Of a DNA stretch of 64,000 nucleotides, positions 1 to 8,138 are shown piece by piece. The DNA is from Plantactinospora soyae (GTDB lineage: Bacteria; Actinomycetota; Actinomycetes; Mycobacteriales; Micromonosporaceae), in the NCBI RefSeq assembly GCF_014874095.1, contig NZ_JADBEB010000001.1, positions 9,238,001-9,302,000 on the forward strand, written 5' to 3'. The stretch's first letter is position 1. Each line of letters starts with the position of its first letter. Both the position numbers and the translations under genes were made by a program. Below the pieces are notes generated by a model, which had not been told where the DNA came from, ran no database searches, and saw only the letters and a list, made by a program, of their open reading frames with translations.

Positions 1-1
1 C

Positions 2-1414
2 GGGGCGTCGGCGATCCTGCCCTACCTCGCCGTACCGCTCACCGTCGCCGCCCTGCAACGCCGCTCGCGGGAGGGCATCGCCCTGATCGCGGTCGCGGCG
101 GCGACCCTGGCGCTGAGCGGCACCTTCACCGGCGGCGAGGGCGGGCTGCTGATCGGCCAGCTCGGCTACCTGGCGGTGACGGCCCAGTGGTTGATCCTGG
201 CCGCGCTGGGGCTGTCCGCGGCGGGCACGCTGCAACGGATCATCCAGGCCCGGGGCGAGGGCCGGCCACAGCCGTACGCCGAGGCGACCCGGCTGCTCAC
301 CCAGTTGCGCAGCGTCGCCAGGCAGCTACCCGGAGCCACCCTGGATCCGGGCAGCATCTCCGAACACCTGGTGGAGGAGCTGCGCGGCGTCGCCCGGGCG
401 GACCGGGCGGCGGTGCTGTCCGCCAGCGGCGGGGGCCGGCTGGTGGTGCTCGCCCAGGCCGGCGTGGACCGGGTCGACTGGGAGACGACGCTCGACGCCG
501 ACTCGGCCATCGCCGACGCCTGGGCCAGCCAGCAACCACAGACGGCACACCGGTCACAGGCCCGTTCACACTCGGGCGGGGACGTGTCGGCGCTGGTCGT
601 ACCCCTGGTCGCCGGGGTCCGGACGGTCGGCCTGGTCACCCTGGAGGCCGACGTCACCAACGCCTATCCACCGGCGGTGGTGGCCCAGGTGACCGCGCTG
701 ACCGGGCCGGCGGCGCTGCGGCTGGAGGCCGCGCTGCTCTTCGACGAGGTCCGGTCGCTGGCCACCAACGAGGAGCGCCAGCGGCTGGCCCGGGAGATCC
801 ACGACGGGGTCGCCCAGGAACTGGTGATGGTCGGGTACGGCATCGACAACGCCCAGGCCAGCCTCCCGGAGAGCGCCAAGGAGACGGCCGAGGAGCTGCG
901 GGTCCTCCGGGGCGAGGTGACCCGGGTGATCACCGAGTTGCGGCTGAGCCTCTTCGAGCTGCGCAGCGAGGTCGACCGGCACGGCGGGCTCGCCACCGCG
1001 ATCGCCGAGTACGCGCGCACGGTCGGCGCCTCCGCCGGGCTGCGGGTGCACTACACGCTCGACGAGTCCACCGCCCGGCTGCCGGCCGCCACCGAGGCGG
1101 AGTTGCTACGCATCGCCCAGGAGGCGATCACCAACGCGCGCAAGCACGCCGGGGCGGCGAACCTTTGGGTCAGCTGTGCCGTAGATCCCCCATTCGCCCA
1201 AATTGAAGTGTCGGATGATGGTCAGGGCATCGCTGACCAGCGCCCTGACGGCAGGTATGGTCTTGCGATCATGGCGGAGAGGGCGGAACGTATCCGGGGC
1301 CGGCTAGAGATCAGTCCGCGACACCCCAGCGGCACGACGGTGGCAGTGGTGCTCGGAACCTCGCCCCGGCGCGATAACGTGCGCGATAGCGTCACTGCAT
1401 CAGAAGGGGAGTAA
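2..1414 (+). CDS. Sensor histidine kinase (5' truncated by window edge)
   Basis: Two-component sensor kinase of the NarL/LuxR-partner class; the start lies outside the window. The first ~85 visible residues are hydrophobic segments that look like the end of a membrane sensor region. A GAF-like domain follows (visible residues ~105-235), then a HisKA_3 motif EIHDGVAQEL with the phospho-accepting His at bases 800-802, then a HATPase_c domain with an N box (EAITNARKHA) and a G box (DDGQGI). It should autophosphorylate and pass phosphate to the response regulator that starts 7 bases after its stop, so the two form one operon. The signal it senses cannot be read from the sequence. Confidence 0.93.
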   Translation, partial: GASAILPYLAVPLTVAALQRRSREGIALIAVAAATLALSGTFTGGEGGLLIGQLGYLAVTAQWLILAALGLSAAGTLQRIIQARGEGRPQPYAEATRLLTQLRSVARQLPGATLDPGSISEHLVEELRGVARADRAAVLSASGGGRLVVLAQAGVDRVDWETTLDADSAIADAWASQQPQTAHRSQARSHSGGDVSALVVPLVAGVRTVGLVTLEADVTNAYPPAVVAQVTALTGPAALRLEAALLFDEVRSLATNEERQRLAREIHDGVAQELVMVGYGIDNAQASLPESAKETAEELRVLRGEVTRVITELRLSLFELRSEVDRHGGLATAIAEYARTVGASAGLRVHYTLDESTARLPAATEAELLRIAQEAITNARKHAGAANLWVSCAVDPPFAQIEVSDDGQGIADQRPDGRYGLAIMAERAERIRGRLEISPRHPSGTTVAVVLGTSPRRDNVRDSVTASEGE

Positions 1415-1421
1415 CCCGAGC

Positions 1422-2090
1422 ATGACCACCAGCCCCACGCCGACCACTCGGACCAAGGTTCTGCTCGTCGACGATCATGACCTGATCCGCAAGGGCCTGC
1501 GGCACGCCTTTGAGCGGGACCGGCAGTTCGAGGTCGTCGGCGAGGCCGCCACCGCCGCGGAGGGGGTCCGACAGGCGGGCGCCCTACAGCCCGATGTCGT
1601 AATCATGGATCTCCGCCTTCCCGACGGCAGCGGGCTCGAAGCTACCCGAGCCCTCCGCAAGTCCAGCGCCACGATGGGAATCGTGGTCCTCACCATGTAC
1701 GCGGGTGACGACCAGCTTTTCGGTGCCCTCGAGGCCGGCGCGAGTGCCTTCGTACCGAAGACCGCTCCCGCCGACGAGGTGGTGGCCGCCGCCCGGCACG
1801 CCGCCTCCTCGCCGAGTGCGTTCACCGCGGCCGATCTCGCCGAGGCGATGAAGCGTCGGCTGGCTCCGTCCGGCCCGCAACTGTCGCCCCGGGAGGGGCA
1901 GGTGCTGCGCCTGCTGGCCGACGGAATGAGCGTCGCCGGCATCGCCAAGCAGCTGTTCGTCAGCGAGTCGACGGCGAAGACGCACATCTCCAAGCTCTAC
2001 GAGAAGCTGGGCGCGGCCAACCGGGCCCAGGCGTTGATGACCGCGCTCCGGCTCGGCCTCCTCGAGGCACCGGACGCACCGAAGTTCTGA
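1422..2090 (+). CDS. LuxR/NarL-family response regulator
   Basis: A 222-residue DNA-binding response regulator and partner of the kinase just upstream. The receiver domain (residues ~11-125) has the acidic pair in LLVDDHD and the phospho-acceptor Asp63 in VVIMDLRLPDG. A conserved Thr (VVLTMY) and Lys (FVPKTAP) complete the site. The C-terminal LuxR helix-turn-helix (~155-215) reads LSPREGQVLRLLADGMS ... SESTAKTHISKLYEKLG. Its C-terminal codons (APKF, stop) are copied in the tandem repeat that follows, so the natural 3' end sits inside a repeat. Confidence 0.95.
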   Translation: MTTSPTPTTRTKVLLVDDHDLIRKGLRHAFERDRQFEVVGEAATAAEGVRQAGALQPDVVIMDLRLPDGSGLEATRALRKSSATMGIVVLTMYAGDDQLFGALEAGASAFVPKTAPADEVVAAARHAASSPSAFTAADLAEAMKRRLAPSGPQLSPREGQVLRLLADGMSVAGIAKQLFVSESTAKTHISKLYEKLGAANRAQALMTALRLGLLEAPDAPKF

Positions 2091-2149
2091 CCTGCACCAA
2101 AGTTCTGACCCGTACCAAAGCTCTGCCCGGCACCGACGTTCCGAGCTGA
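2078..2149 (+). repeat. Four 18-bp degenerate tandem units spanning the response-regulator stop codon
   Basis: Units start at 2078, 2096, 2114 and 2132, each of the form ACCRAAGYTCTGMCCNGY. The first holds the regulator's last codons and its TGA. The second holds a second in-frame TGA. Units three and four have lost the stop by substitution. Because the period is a multiple of three, translation past the stop would give APKF-PAPKF-PVPKL-like repeats. Confidence 0.8.
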
Positions 2150-2157
2150 CCACGTGA

Positions 2158-2189
2158 CCGCCGCCCGGCCCCCGCTGGCCGGGCGGCGG
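2158..2189. terminator. Perfect 13-bp GC hairpin between convergent genes
   Basis: Arms CCGCCGCCCGGCC (2158-2170) and its exact complement (2177-2189) enclose a 6-base loop. It lies between the two-component operon (+) and the DUF4395 gene (-), whose 3' ends face each other. There is no T-tract, which is usual for high-GC actinobacteria. Probably a shared terminator. Confidence 0.7.
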
Positions 2190-2218
2190 CCGTGTACTCC
2201 CCGGCTTCGGGTCCCCGG

Positions 2219-2656
2219 TCAGGGGGCCGGATTGGGCACCCGGGCCGGAATCGCCCGCCCGGTCAGCCGCCGGAACAACAGGTACGCCTCGCAGCCCAGG
2301 CAGAGCCCGAAGGCGGCGTTGAGGAACGCGGCGGCGAGAGCCAGGCTGGCCATGACCAGACCCAGGACCGGCAGCCCGGCCAGATAGCCGGCGGCGCAGC
2401 CGATGAGGAAGACGAACCCGACCACCTGGGTGAACCGGACCGGTGCCACCGGCTCCAACTCGGCCGGTCGACCCAGTCGGGGCGCGACGAGGGCCCGGAA
2501 CAGCCAGGCGTACGGGCCCCGGCGTGGATCGATCGCGGTGATGCCGAACACCAGTGCCTGGGCGAGCGCCAACCAGCCCGAGCCGGTGATCATCACGACG
2601 ACAACGACGAGTGCGGTGAGACCCGCGGCGAAGCGCGGTCCACGAGGGTCCAGCAT
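2219..2656 (-). CDS. DUF4395 integral membrane protein
   Basis: A 145-residue membrane protein of the DUF4395 family, which has no established biochemical role. The start is the ATG giving MLDPRGPRF, with GAGGTG just upstream; an in-frame extension reaches back to 2794 but runs into the preceding gene and looks non-coding. Hydrophobic segments near residues 10-35, 75-95 and 95-120 predict three to four membrane helices. A Cys occurs in GCAAGYL and two more in LCLGCEAY. It lies directly downstream of a thioredoxin-fold protein on the same strand, a pairing common in actinobacteria that suggests a membrane thiol-redox role (inference). Confidence 0.85.
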   Translation of the reverse strand: MLDPRGPRFAAGLTALVVVVVMITGSGWLALAQALVFGITAIDPRRGPYAWLFRALVAPRLGRPAELEPVAPVRFTQVVGFVFLIGCAAGYLAGLPVLGLVMASLALAAAFLNAAFGLCLGCEAYLLFRRLTGRAIPARVPNPAP

Positions 2657-2720
2657 CACAGTCACCTCGGTCAGCAGGGGCGGTGCCCGGTTCGGCTCAG
2701 GCGGGTGACGATCTGGCGGA

Positions 2721-3233
2721 TCATGGTGGCGACCCGGGAAGCAGGGGCGCCACGGCGGCGACGACCTCGGTGCTGACCGGTACGCCGCAGGCACGGTGCA
2801 GTACCCGGCCAGCGGCGTCGACCACCAGCACCGTGGGCGTACGCCAGATGCTCAGCGCCCTGACCCCGGTCGGCTGGCTCGCCGCGTCGACCTCCACGTG
2901 TCGTACCCCGGGGAGCGTCCCGGCGACCTCGGCGAGCACCCGACGGGTCGCCCGGCAGGGTGCGCAGAACTCCGAGGAGAACTGCAACAGCGTGACGGGA
3001 ACACCGGGCTCGACGCCGAGCGTCACCAGCAGGCTCGGACTGACCAGCAGCCCCGGCTGCACCGGTGGCCCCGGACTCACCCGCAGGCCCGGGTCCCCCC
3101 TCACGCCGAGGCTCCGTACGGGTGCGACCGGCCGCAGCACGCCGTCCCGCCGACGCCGCCACAGCCCGACGCCGGTGGTGAGCACCAGTACGCTCGTCAC
3201 CGCCAGCAGCCCGGGAAGCACGGAGTCCCGCAC
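2721..3233 (-). CDS. Membrane-anchored thioredoxin-fold protein
   Basis: A 170-residue protein with one N-terminal membrane anchor (residues ~7-24, followed by WRRRRD), a proline-rich linker, and a thioredoxin domain (~75-165) carrying the CxxC active site in SSEFCAPCRATRR. It also has the cis-Pro segment RTPTVLV. It likely reduces or oxidises thiols on proteins outside or at the membrane. The GTG start is the only reasonable one before the anchor. It is the first gene of a pair with the DUF4395 membrane protein 64 bases downstream. Substrate unknown. Confidence 0.88.
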   Translation of the reverse strand: MRDSVLPGLLAVTSVLVLTTGVGLWRRRRDGVLRPVAPVRSLGVRGDPGLRVSPGPPVQPGLLVSPSLLVTLGVEPGVPVTLLQFSSEFCAPCRATRRVLAEVAGTLPGVRHVEVDAASQPTGVRALSIWRTPTVLVVDAAGRVLHRACGVPVSTEVVAAVAPLLPGSPP

Positions 3234-3335
3234 GTGATCAGCGTGCCACGGTGAACCATCGATAGCCAGCTCTGTTTGTTCCCATCACGACCCGCCCGGG
3301 TCGCGCCGGCACACCTGTCGGTTCCGCCGTCCGGG

Positions 3336-4460
3336 TCAGCCGGTCAGCAGCTCCGTCATCCGGTCCGCCTGGTTCTCCCAGCGCCATTCGCGCTCCACCC
3401 AGGCGCGACCGGCGGCACCCATCCGGCGGGCCAGCTCGGGGTCGGCGAGCAGGGTGGCGACCCGGTCGGCGAGCTGACGCCCGTCCCGCCCGTCGACCAC
3501 GTGCCCGGTCTCGCCCTCCCGTACCGCGTCCGGGGCGCCGCCGGAGTTCCCGGCCACCACCGGCAACCCGGTCGCCGACGCCTCCAGGTAGACGATGCCG
3601 AGCCCTTCGACGTCCAGCCCACGGTTGCGGGTCCGGCACGGCATCGCGTAGACGTCACCGGCCGCGTAGTGCGCCGGCAGCTCGGCGGTCGGCACCGACC
3701 CGGTGAACACCACGTCGGCCTCGACGCCGACCCGCCGGGCCAGCTTCTCCAACGTGCCCCGGTACGGCCCGCCGCCCACCACCAGCAGTGCCGCGCCGGG
3801 CACCCGACGACGAATCTCCGGTAGCGCCCGGATCAGGGCGTCCTGGCCCTTGCGCGGTACCAGCCGGGACACGCAGACCACCACGGGTCGGTCGACGAGG
3901 CCGTGTCGGGCCCGGACCTGCGCACCGTCGACCTCCGGGTGGTAGACGTCGACGTCCACCCCGGGCGCCAACCGGCGGAGTTCGGTACGGCCCCGCAGCA
4001 CCCGGTCCAGCCGTACCCGGGTGTACTCCCCCAGGTAGGTCGTCACGTCCACGTCGTCGCCGATCCGGCGCAGCGCCGACCGGGCACCGGGCAGCGCCGC
4101 CCAGCCGACCTCGTGACCGTGGGTCTGGGCCACCGCCCGCCGGATCCCGGCCCGGCGACGCAGCCCTCCGGCGAGCAGGCCGAGCGGCGCGGCGGCACCG
4201 AACCAGACGGTGTCGCAGTCGTACGCGCGGGCGAGTTCGGCGGCCCGACGCGCGACGTGCCGGGTGGGCAGCAGCACCTTGGTCGGTTCCCGCACCACCT
4301 CGAACGGCTGGTCGGCATCGAACTTGTCGGCACCGCGCCAGGTCGAGGCGTAGACGACGAGCGAACCCGGGGGCTGCCGCACCGCGAGGCCGTGCACGAA
4401 GGACTGGATCCCGCCGGGACGCGGGGGAAAATCGTTGGTGACGAGCAGTGTCCTGGTCAA
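3336..4460 (-). CDS. pimB: GDP-mannose-dependent phosphatidylinositol mannoside mannosyltransferase (PimB type)
   Basis: A GT4-family retaining glycosyltransferase of ~374 residues that adds the second mannose in phosphatidylinositol mannoside synthesis at the inner face of the membrane. The N-terminal domain opens with TRTLLVTNDFPPRPGGIQSF, the nucleotide-sugar domain has VVCVSRLVPRKGQD and a GGGPYR loop, and the acidic motif is in GLGIVYLEASATG. I start it at a TTG (4458-4460) whose bases overlap the TGA of the upstream protease gene (TTGA), which implies translational coupling. Earlier in-frame residues are the shadow of that protease. Related GT4 mannosyltransferases cannot be fully excluded. 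Confidence 0.88.
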   Translation of the reverse strand: MTRTLLVTNDFPPRPGGIQSFVHGLAVRQPPGSLVVYASTWRGADKFDADQPFEVVREPTKVLLPTRHVARRAAELARAYDCDTVWFGAAAPLGLLAGGLRRRAGIRRAVAQTHGHEVGWAALPGARSALRRIGDDVDVTTYLGEYTRVRLDRVLRGRTELRRLAPGVDVDVYHPEVDGAQVRARHGLVDRPVVVCVSRLVPRKGQDALIRALPEIRRRVPGAALLVVGGGPYRGTLEKLARRVGVEADVVFTGSVPTAELPAHYAAGDVYAMPCRTRNRGLDVEGLGIVYLEASATGLPVVAGNSGGAPDAVREGETGHVVDGRDGRQLADRVATLLADPELARRMGAAGRAWVEREWRWENQADRMTELLTG

Positions 4461-5716
4461 CCGCCGGCTCCTCGGGCGTAGGCACGGGCCGCCGCCATCC
4501 GTTCCACCGTGGAGGGGTGGCTGGCCGAGTAGAGGTACTCCCAACGCGGCGGGTCCGGGTCGGCGAGGTTGACGCTGGAGAGCCGGCGCTGCATCGCCTC
4601 GAAGGCGGTCGGGTCACCGGTGAGGGCCAGCGCGTGGGCGTCCGCCCGGGCCTCGACCTGCCGGGACACCCACGCCTGGGCCGGCGCGGCGACCAGCCCG
4701 GCCACGGTCACCAGGGCTATCAGCAGCGGAAACGCCCTCGGCTCGGCCACCGAGTCGACACCCGCGGCCCGGAGCAGCCCACCCCACGAGCCGAGCAGGT
4801 AGAGCGCCACCACCGCCGCGGCGGCACCCAGGGCGCCGGTCAGGGTGCCGGCCACCACGTCCCGGTCCTTCGCATGCCCCAACTCGTGCGCGACCACGCT
4901 GGCCACCTCGGCCGGCGGCGCCTCGCGCAGCAGGGTGTCGTAGACGACGATCCGCCGGGTCGGGCCGAACCCGGAGACGTACGCGTTGACCGCCCGGGTA
5001 CGCCGGGACGCGTCGGCGACCAGCACATCCTTGACCGGTACGTCGTCCCGCTCGGCGAGCGCCATCAGCTCGGTACGCAGTGCCCCCGGCTCCATCGGGG
5101 TGAACCGGTTGAAGATCGGCTCGACCAGCACGGGCAGCACGAACGACAGGAGCGTGACCAGCACCGCCGCGCCGCCCGCCCCAACCGCCCACCACCAGCG
5201 CGGCGCCAGCCGGATCACGGTGTAGAACCCCAGCAGGGCCACCGCGCCGATCACGGCACTGACCGCGTACGACTTGAGCAGGTCGATCGTCCATCCGCCC
5301 CAGCCCTGGGTGGAGAGCCCGTAACGGGCCACCACCGAGTGTCGCCAGGCGGCGAAGGGCAGGGTCAGCAGGTCCGCCACCAACACCACGGCCAGCCCGC
5401 CGAGCACCGCCTGGGCGATCCAGTTGTCCCCGAACGGGCGACCGACCAGGCCGACCAGCTTCGCGCCGAGCGGAGTCAGGCCGAGCAGCAGGGCGATGAG
5501 CAGCCCGACTGCCATCGCGCCGTAACTGCCCGGCCGGAGGGCGGACTTGAAGGCACGCCCCCGCTCCACGTCCGCGGGCCGCAGCTCGTCGAGGGCGGCC
5601 AACTGGTCCGCCCGGGGCGCTGGCGGCCGGTGCCACGGCACCAGCAGGGCGGTGACGACGATCAGCAGGAGGACGAGGGCGCCGAGGGTCAGGCCCGCCC
5701 AGGCACGCGGCGTCAT
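4457..5716 (-). CDS. M48 family zinc metalloprotease (CAAX prenyl protease 1-like)
   Basis: A 419-residue integral membrane protease of the Ste24/M48A group. Hydrophobic segments near residues 7-27, 65-85, 100-125, 155-175 and 180-205 precede the zinc motif HELGH (~residue 277). A further Glu ligand lies in EARADAHALAL, and ~HPSTVERM closes the domain as in the family. Two more hydrophobic stretches follow HELGH. A -10-like TAGGAT lies on this strand at 5782-5787, giving a leader of about 70 bases. It overlaps pimB by 3 bases, so the two are probably co-transcribed. Bacterial substrates are unknown; membrane-protein quality control is a guess from the family. Confidence 0.92.
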   Translation of the reverse strand: MTPRAWAGLTLGALVLLLIVVTALLVPWHRPPAPRADQLAALDELRPADVERGRAFKSALRPGSYGAMAVGLLIALLLGLTPLGAKLVGLVGRPFGDNWIAQAVLGGLAVVLVADLLTLPFAAWRHSVVARYGLSTQGWGGWTIDLLKSYAVSAVIGAVALLGFYTVIRLAPRWWWAVGAGGAAVLVTLLSFVLPVLVEPIFNRFTPMEPGALRTELMALAERDDVPVKDVLVADASRRTRAVNAYVSGFGPTRRIVVYDTLLREAPPAEVASVVAHELGHAKDRDVVAGTLTGALGAAAAVVALYLLGSWGGLLRAAGVDSVAEPRAFPLLIALVTVAGLVAAPAQAWVSRQVEARADAHALALTGDPTAFEAMQRRLSSVNLADPDPPRWEYLYSASHPSTVERMAAARAYARGAGG

Positions 5717-5849
5717 GCGGCGACGCGCTGTCGCTCGGTCATCCCGCTCCGCCCCTTCGCCGGCTCTTTCGCGCGGCCAATCCTATGCCGGTGCACCGCC
5801 GGACGGGTCGGCCGGGAGATCTATCCCCGGCCGGGCGGGAGGAGCCTGG

Positions 5850-6089
5850 TCAGGCGACGTGCCGGCGACGCCGGGACCGGGGCCGTGGGGCCAGCCGCAC
5901 CGGCGTCGCGGTCGGCTCGGGCCCGGCCAGCACCTCCACGTCGAAGCCGGCCCGGCTGAACACCTCGATCGCGTGCTGCTCGGCGGCGGTGAGTGCGGCC
6001 TGCGCGGCTGGCTGGTCCAACAGGGCACTCACCAGGCACCCGGAACAGGCCACACCCCGAACGGTGCAACTGTCGCAGTCGATGAGCAT
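5850..6089 (-). CDS. Small cysteine-rich actinobacterial protein
   Basis: A 79-residue protein I cannot assign. Its first 20 residues hold four Cys (CDSC, ACSGC), spaced like a metal- or Fe-S-binding knuckle. The middle is a short helix (AALTAAEQHAIEVFSRAGFDVEVL), and the tail is basic (RPRSRRRR). The ATG has a strong GGAGGG ribosome site 5 bases upstream. It sits between the protease/pimB operon and the NYN-domain gene, all on one strand. Length, ribosome site and Cys pattern support a real gene; function unknown. Confidence 0.78.
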   Translation of the reverse strand: MLIDCDSCTVRGVACSGCLVSALLDQPAAQAALTAAEQHAIEVFSRAGFDVEVLAGPEPTATPVRLAPRPRSRRRRHVA

Positions 6090-6184
6090 CGACCCTCCTT
6101 CAGAGGCGGTTCCGGGATTGTCGTGACCCGGCCACCGTCGGTGACATCGACGCTAGGTCACGGGTACGACAAAACCGATAACGC

Positions 6185-6238
6185 GTGAGGAGGGGGCCCT
6201 TCTTCTACAGAAAACGATAAGAAGGGGCCCTTCCTTAC
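6185..6238 (+). repeat. Palindromic element, copy 1 of 3
   Basis: 22-base arms (6185-6206 and 6217-6238) enclose the 10-base loop ACAGAAAACG. The left arm has several mismatches, so this is the least symmetric copy. The right arm abuts the TGA of the NYN-domain gene (stop at 6242-6244), reading TGAGATGTAAGGAAGGG on the gene strand. See copies at 38486 and 48935. Confidence 0.85.
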
Positions 6239-6241
6239 ATC

Positions 6242-8011
6242 TCAGGAGCGGGCGAGGCGGCGGAGCAGCGAGTCTGCGCCGAGTGGGTAGGCGCCGTGCC
6301 GGCGTACCCCGTCGGCGACCTCGCGGTCCGACGAGACGACCACGATCGGGCGCCCGGGCGGCTCGGCCCGGACGAGCCGTCGGATCAGGTCGTCGGCCGT
6401 CTCCCCCTTGCGGGAGAAGAGCACCCGTACGCCGCGCGGCGCCGGTGGCAGGCCGTGCATCCGCTCGGCCCCGTCGAAGACGACGGTGACCTCGGCACCC
6501 GTCTGCGCCGCGATACCGCCCAGCCCGGTGATCAGCCGCTTGCGCTGCTGCTCCAGGGACATGTCGCCGAAGCCACGCTTCGTGACGTTGTAGCCGTCCA
6601 CCACGAGATGTGCCCGGGGCAGCGCCAACAGCTCGTCGAGCCGGACCGGGTCGTCGGCGTCCAGGGCGCGCGCCGAGTTCGCGGTGGCCGGGCGCTCGGC
6701 GAAGGCGTCGGCGACGTAGTCGGCCGGAAGCCGGTCGGCCGGGTCCAGGGCCAGCTCCCGGCGGAGCCCCACGGCCGCCCGACCGATCGTCTCCAGCAGC
6801 AGCCACAGCCGGGCGTCGTCGACCGAGCGCGCCTCCTTGGCGGTCTGTCGGACAGCACCGGCGGTCGCCTCGGCCTCGGCCAGCCGGGCCCGTACCCGAC
6901 GCAGTTCCGCCTCGTGGTCGGCCGCCGCCCGACCGGCCCGGCCCTTCTCGGTCGCCAGCAGTTCGGCCGCCCGGCGCTCCCGGGCCTGGGTTTCCCGCAG
7001 CGACCGGCCCAGCACCCGGCTCTCCTCGCGCAACTGACCGAGTTCCTCCCGGAGCCGGGCCACCTCGTCCCGCAGCTTGTCGGCCTCCACCTTGGCCACC
7101 GCGCGGTCGTGCTCGGCCCGGGTGGCACGCTGTTCGGCCTCGCGGACCAGTTCGGCGACGACCGCGCTGTCGACCTCGGCCCGGACCACCGCACCGGCGT
7201 TCTCGACCAGTGCGCGCCAGCCCGCCGGGCGGGTGAGGTAGGCCAGGGCCGCGACCTCCACCGGATCGGCGGCGGCGGGGCTGCCGCCGGAGACGACCGC
7301 CGAGCCGAGTTCGCCGGCCTCCGTCAGCACCCGACTGGCCACCCGCTGCCGGAACAGCGGGTCGGCCGCGAGCTGGGTCGCGATCGGCGCCCCGCCGAGC
7401 CGGGCCCGCCGGTTGGGCGCGAACTTGGCGACCCGGCGCAGCGGCGCCGGCAGTTCGTCGCCGGGCAGCGTCGGCAACGCGGCGGCGGCGAGGCTGACGA
7501 TCCGCTGCCGTACCGGTTCGGGCAGCGTCGGCTCCGGCTCGCGATCAACGGGCTCGCCGGAACCGCGATCATCGGAACCGGCCTCGTCGGAACCCGGGTG
7601 CTCGGAAGCGGGATCATCGGAACCGGCCTCGTCGGAACCCGGGTGCTCGGAAGCGGGATCATCGGAGCCGGCGTCGGCAGAACCGGGGTGCTCGGAAGCG
7701 GCATCATCGGGACCGGCACCGTTGGAGCCGGCGTCGTTGAAGCCGGCGTCGTCGGGACCGGCGTCAGGATGGACCGGCAGGGGCAGGTCGCCCTCGTCTT
7801 CGGCGGCCGGGACGCCCTGGTCGTCGGCGGGCGCCGGCAGGTCCGGCCCGCCGCCGAAGGCGGGCGTCCCGTCCGGTTCGTCCTCGGCCGGAAGTCCGAA
7901 TTCGGAGGTACCGGGAGCCGCGTCCCACGCTGTGCTGCCGCCGCTTCCGGCGCGCGTGGTCTCCGCCGCCCCGTCGGGAAGGCGGTGGTCGGACGGTTCG
8001 GCGCGCGGCAT
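6242..8011 (-). CDS. NYN (PIN-like) domain protein with coiled-coil and repeat region
   Basis: A 589-residue protein. The C-terminal ~170 residues form a YacP-like NYN/PIN nuclease domain with acidic metal-binding positions in HLVVDGYNVT, TVVFDGAER, KGETADDLI and VVSSDREVADG. A long heptad-rich coiled coil lies at ~280-400. The N-terminal ~190 residues are acidic and disordered, with a 15-residue repeat (SEHPGSDEAGSDDPA) encoded by near-identical 45-bp DNA units. NYN proteins usually act on RNA; the target here is unknown. On this strand a -10-like TAGGGT sits at ~8034-8039, back-to-back with the promoter of the exonuclease gene. Its stop is fused to palindromic element copy 1. Confidence 0.88.
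   Translation of the reverse strand: MPRAEPSDHRLPDGAAETTRAGSGGSTAWDAAPGTSEFGLPAEDEPDGTPAFGGGPDLPAPADDQGVPAAEDEGDLPLPVHPDAGPDDAGFNDAGSNGAGPDDAASEHPGSADAGSDDPASEHPGSDEAGSDDPASEHPGSDEAGSDDRGSGEPVDREPEPTLPEPVRQRIVSLAAAALPTLPGDELPAPLRRVAKFAPNRRARLGGAPIATQLAADPLFRQRVASRVLTEAGELGSAVVSGGSPAAADPVEVAALAYLTRPAGWRALVENAGAVVRAEVDSAVVAELVREAEQRATRAEHDRAVAKVEADKLRDEVARLREELGQLREESRVLGRSLRETQARERRAAELLATEKGRAGRAAADHEAELRRVRARLAEAEATAGAVRQTAKEARSVDDARLWLLLETIGRAAVGLRRELALDPADRLPADYVADAFAERPATANSARALDADDPVRLDELLALPRAHLVVDGYNVTKRGFGDMSLEQQRKRLITGLGGIAAQTGAEVTVVFDGAERMHGLPPAPRGVRVLFSRKGETADDLIRRLVRAEPPGRPIVVVSSDREVADGVRRHGAYPLGADSLLRRLARS
7576..7755. repeat. 45-bp tandem repeat inside the NYN-domain gene
   Basis: Units at 7576-7620 and 7621-7665 look identical; 7666-7710 is diverged and 7711-7755 is only recognisable. 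The period is in frame and encodes the acidic SEHPGSDEAGSDDPA repeat. Identity of two units suggests recent duplication and probable copy-number variation between strains. Confidence 0.85.
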
Positions 8012-8122
8012 GTCGCCAGTCTCCCACCGACACCCTACGGATTGCCGAACACCTCAGATGATCTCGGCTCGTCGCGCCCTGCTAACCGGGACGGACGAGA
8101 CGGAAGTGTCGTACAGGGCATC

Positions 8123-8138
8123 TAACCTGGCCGCCGTG
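8123..8138 (+). promoter_or_regulatory. -10 hexamer with leaderless start for the exonuclease gene
   Basis: TAACCT (8123-8128) is followed after 7 bases by GTG (8136). There is no ribosome site between them, so the message probably begins at or next to the GTG. Confidence 0.6.

Noticed and set aside
6296-8125. A plus-strand frame with a GTGLVGTRVLGSGII-like repeat
   Set aside because: Antisense of the acidic repeat in the NYN gene; the minus strand has the conserved NYN domain and coiled coil.
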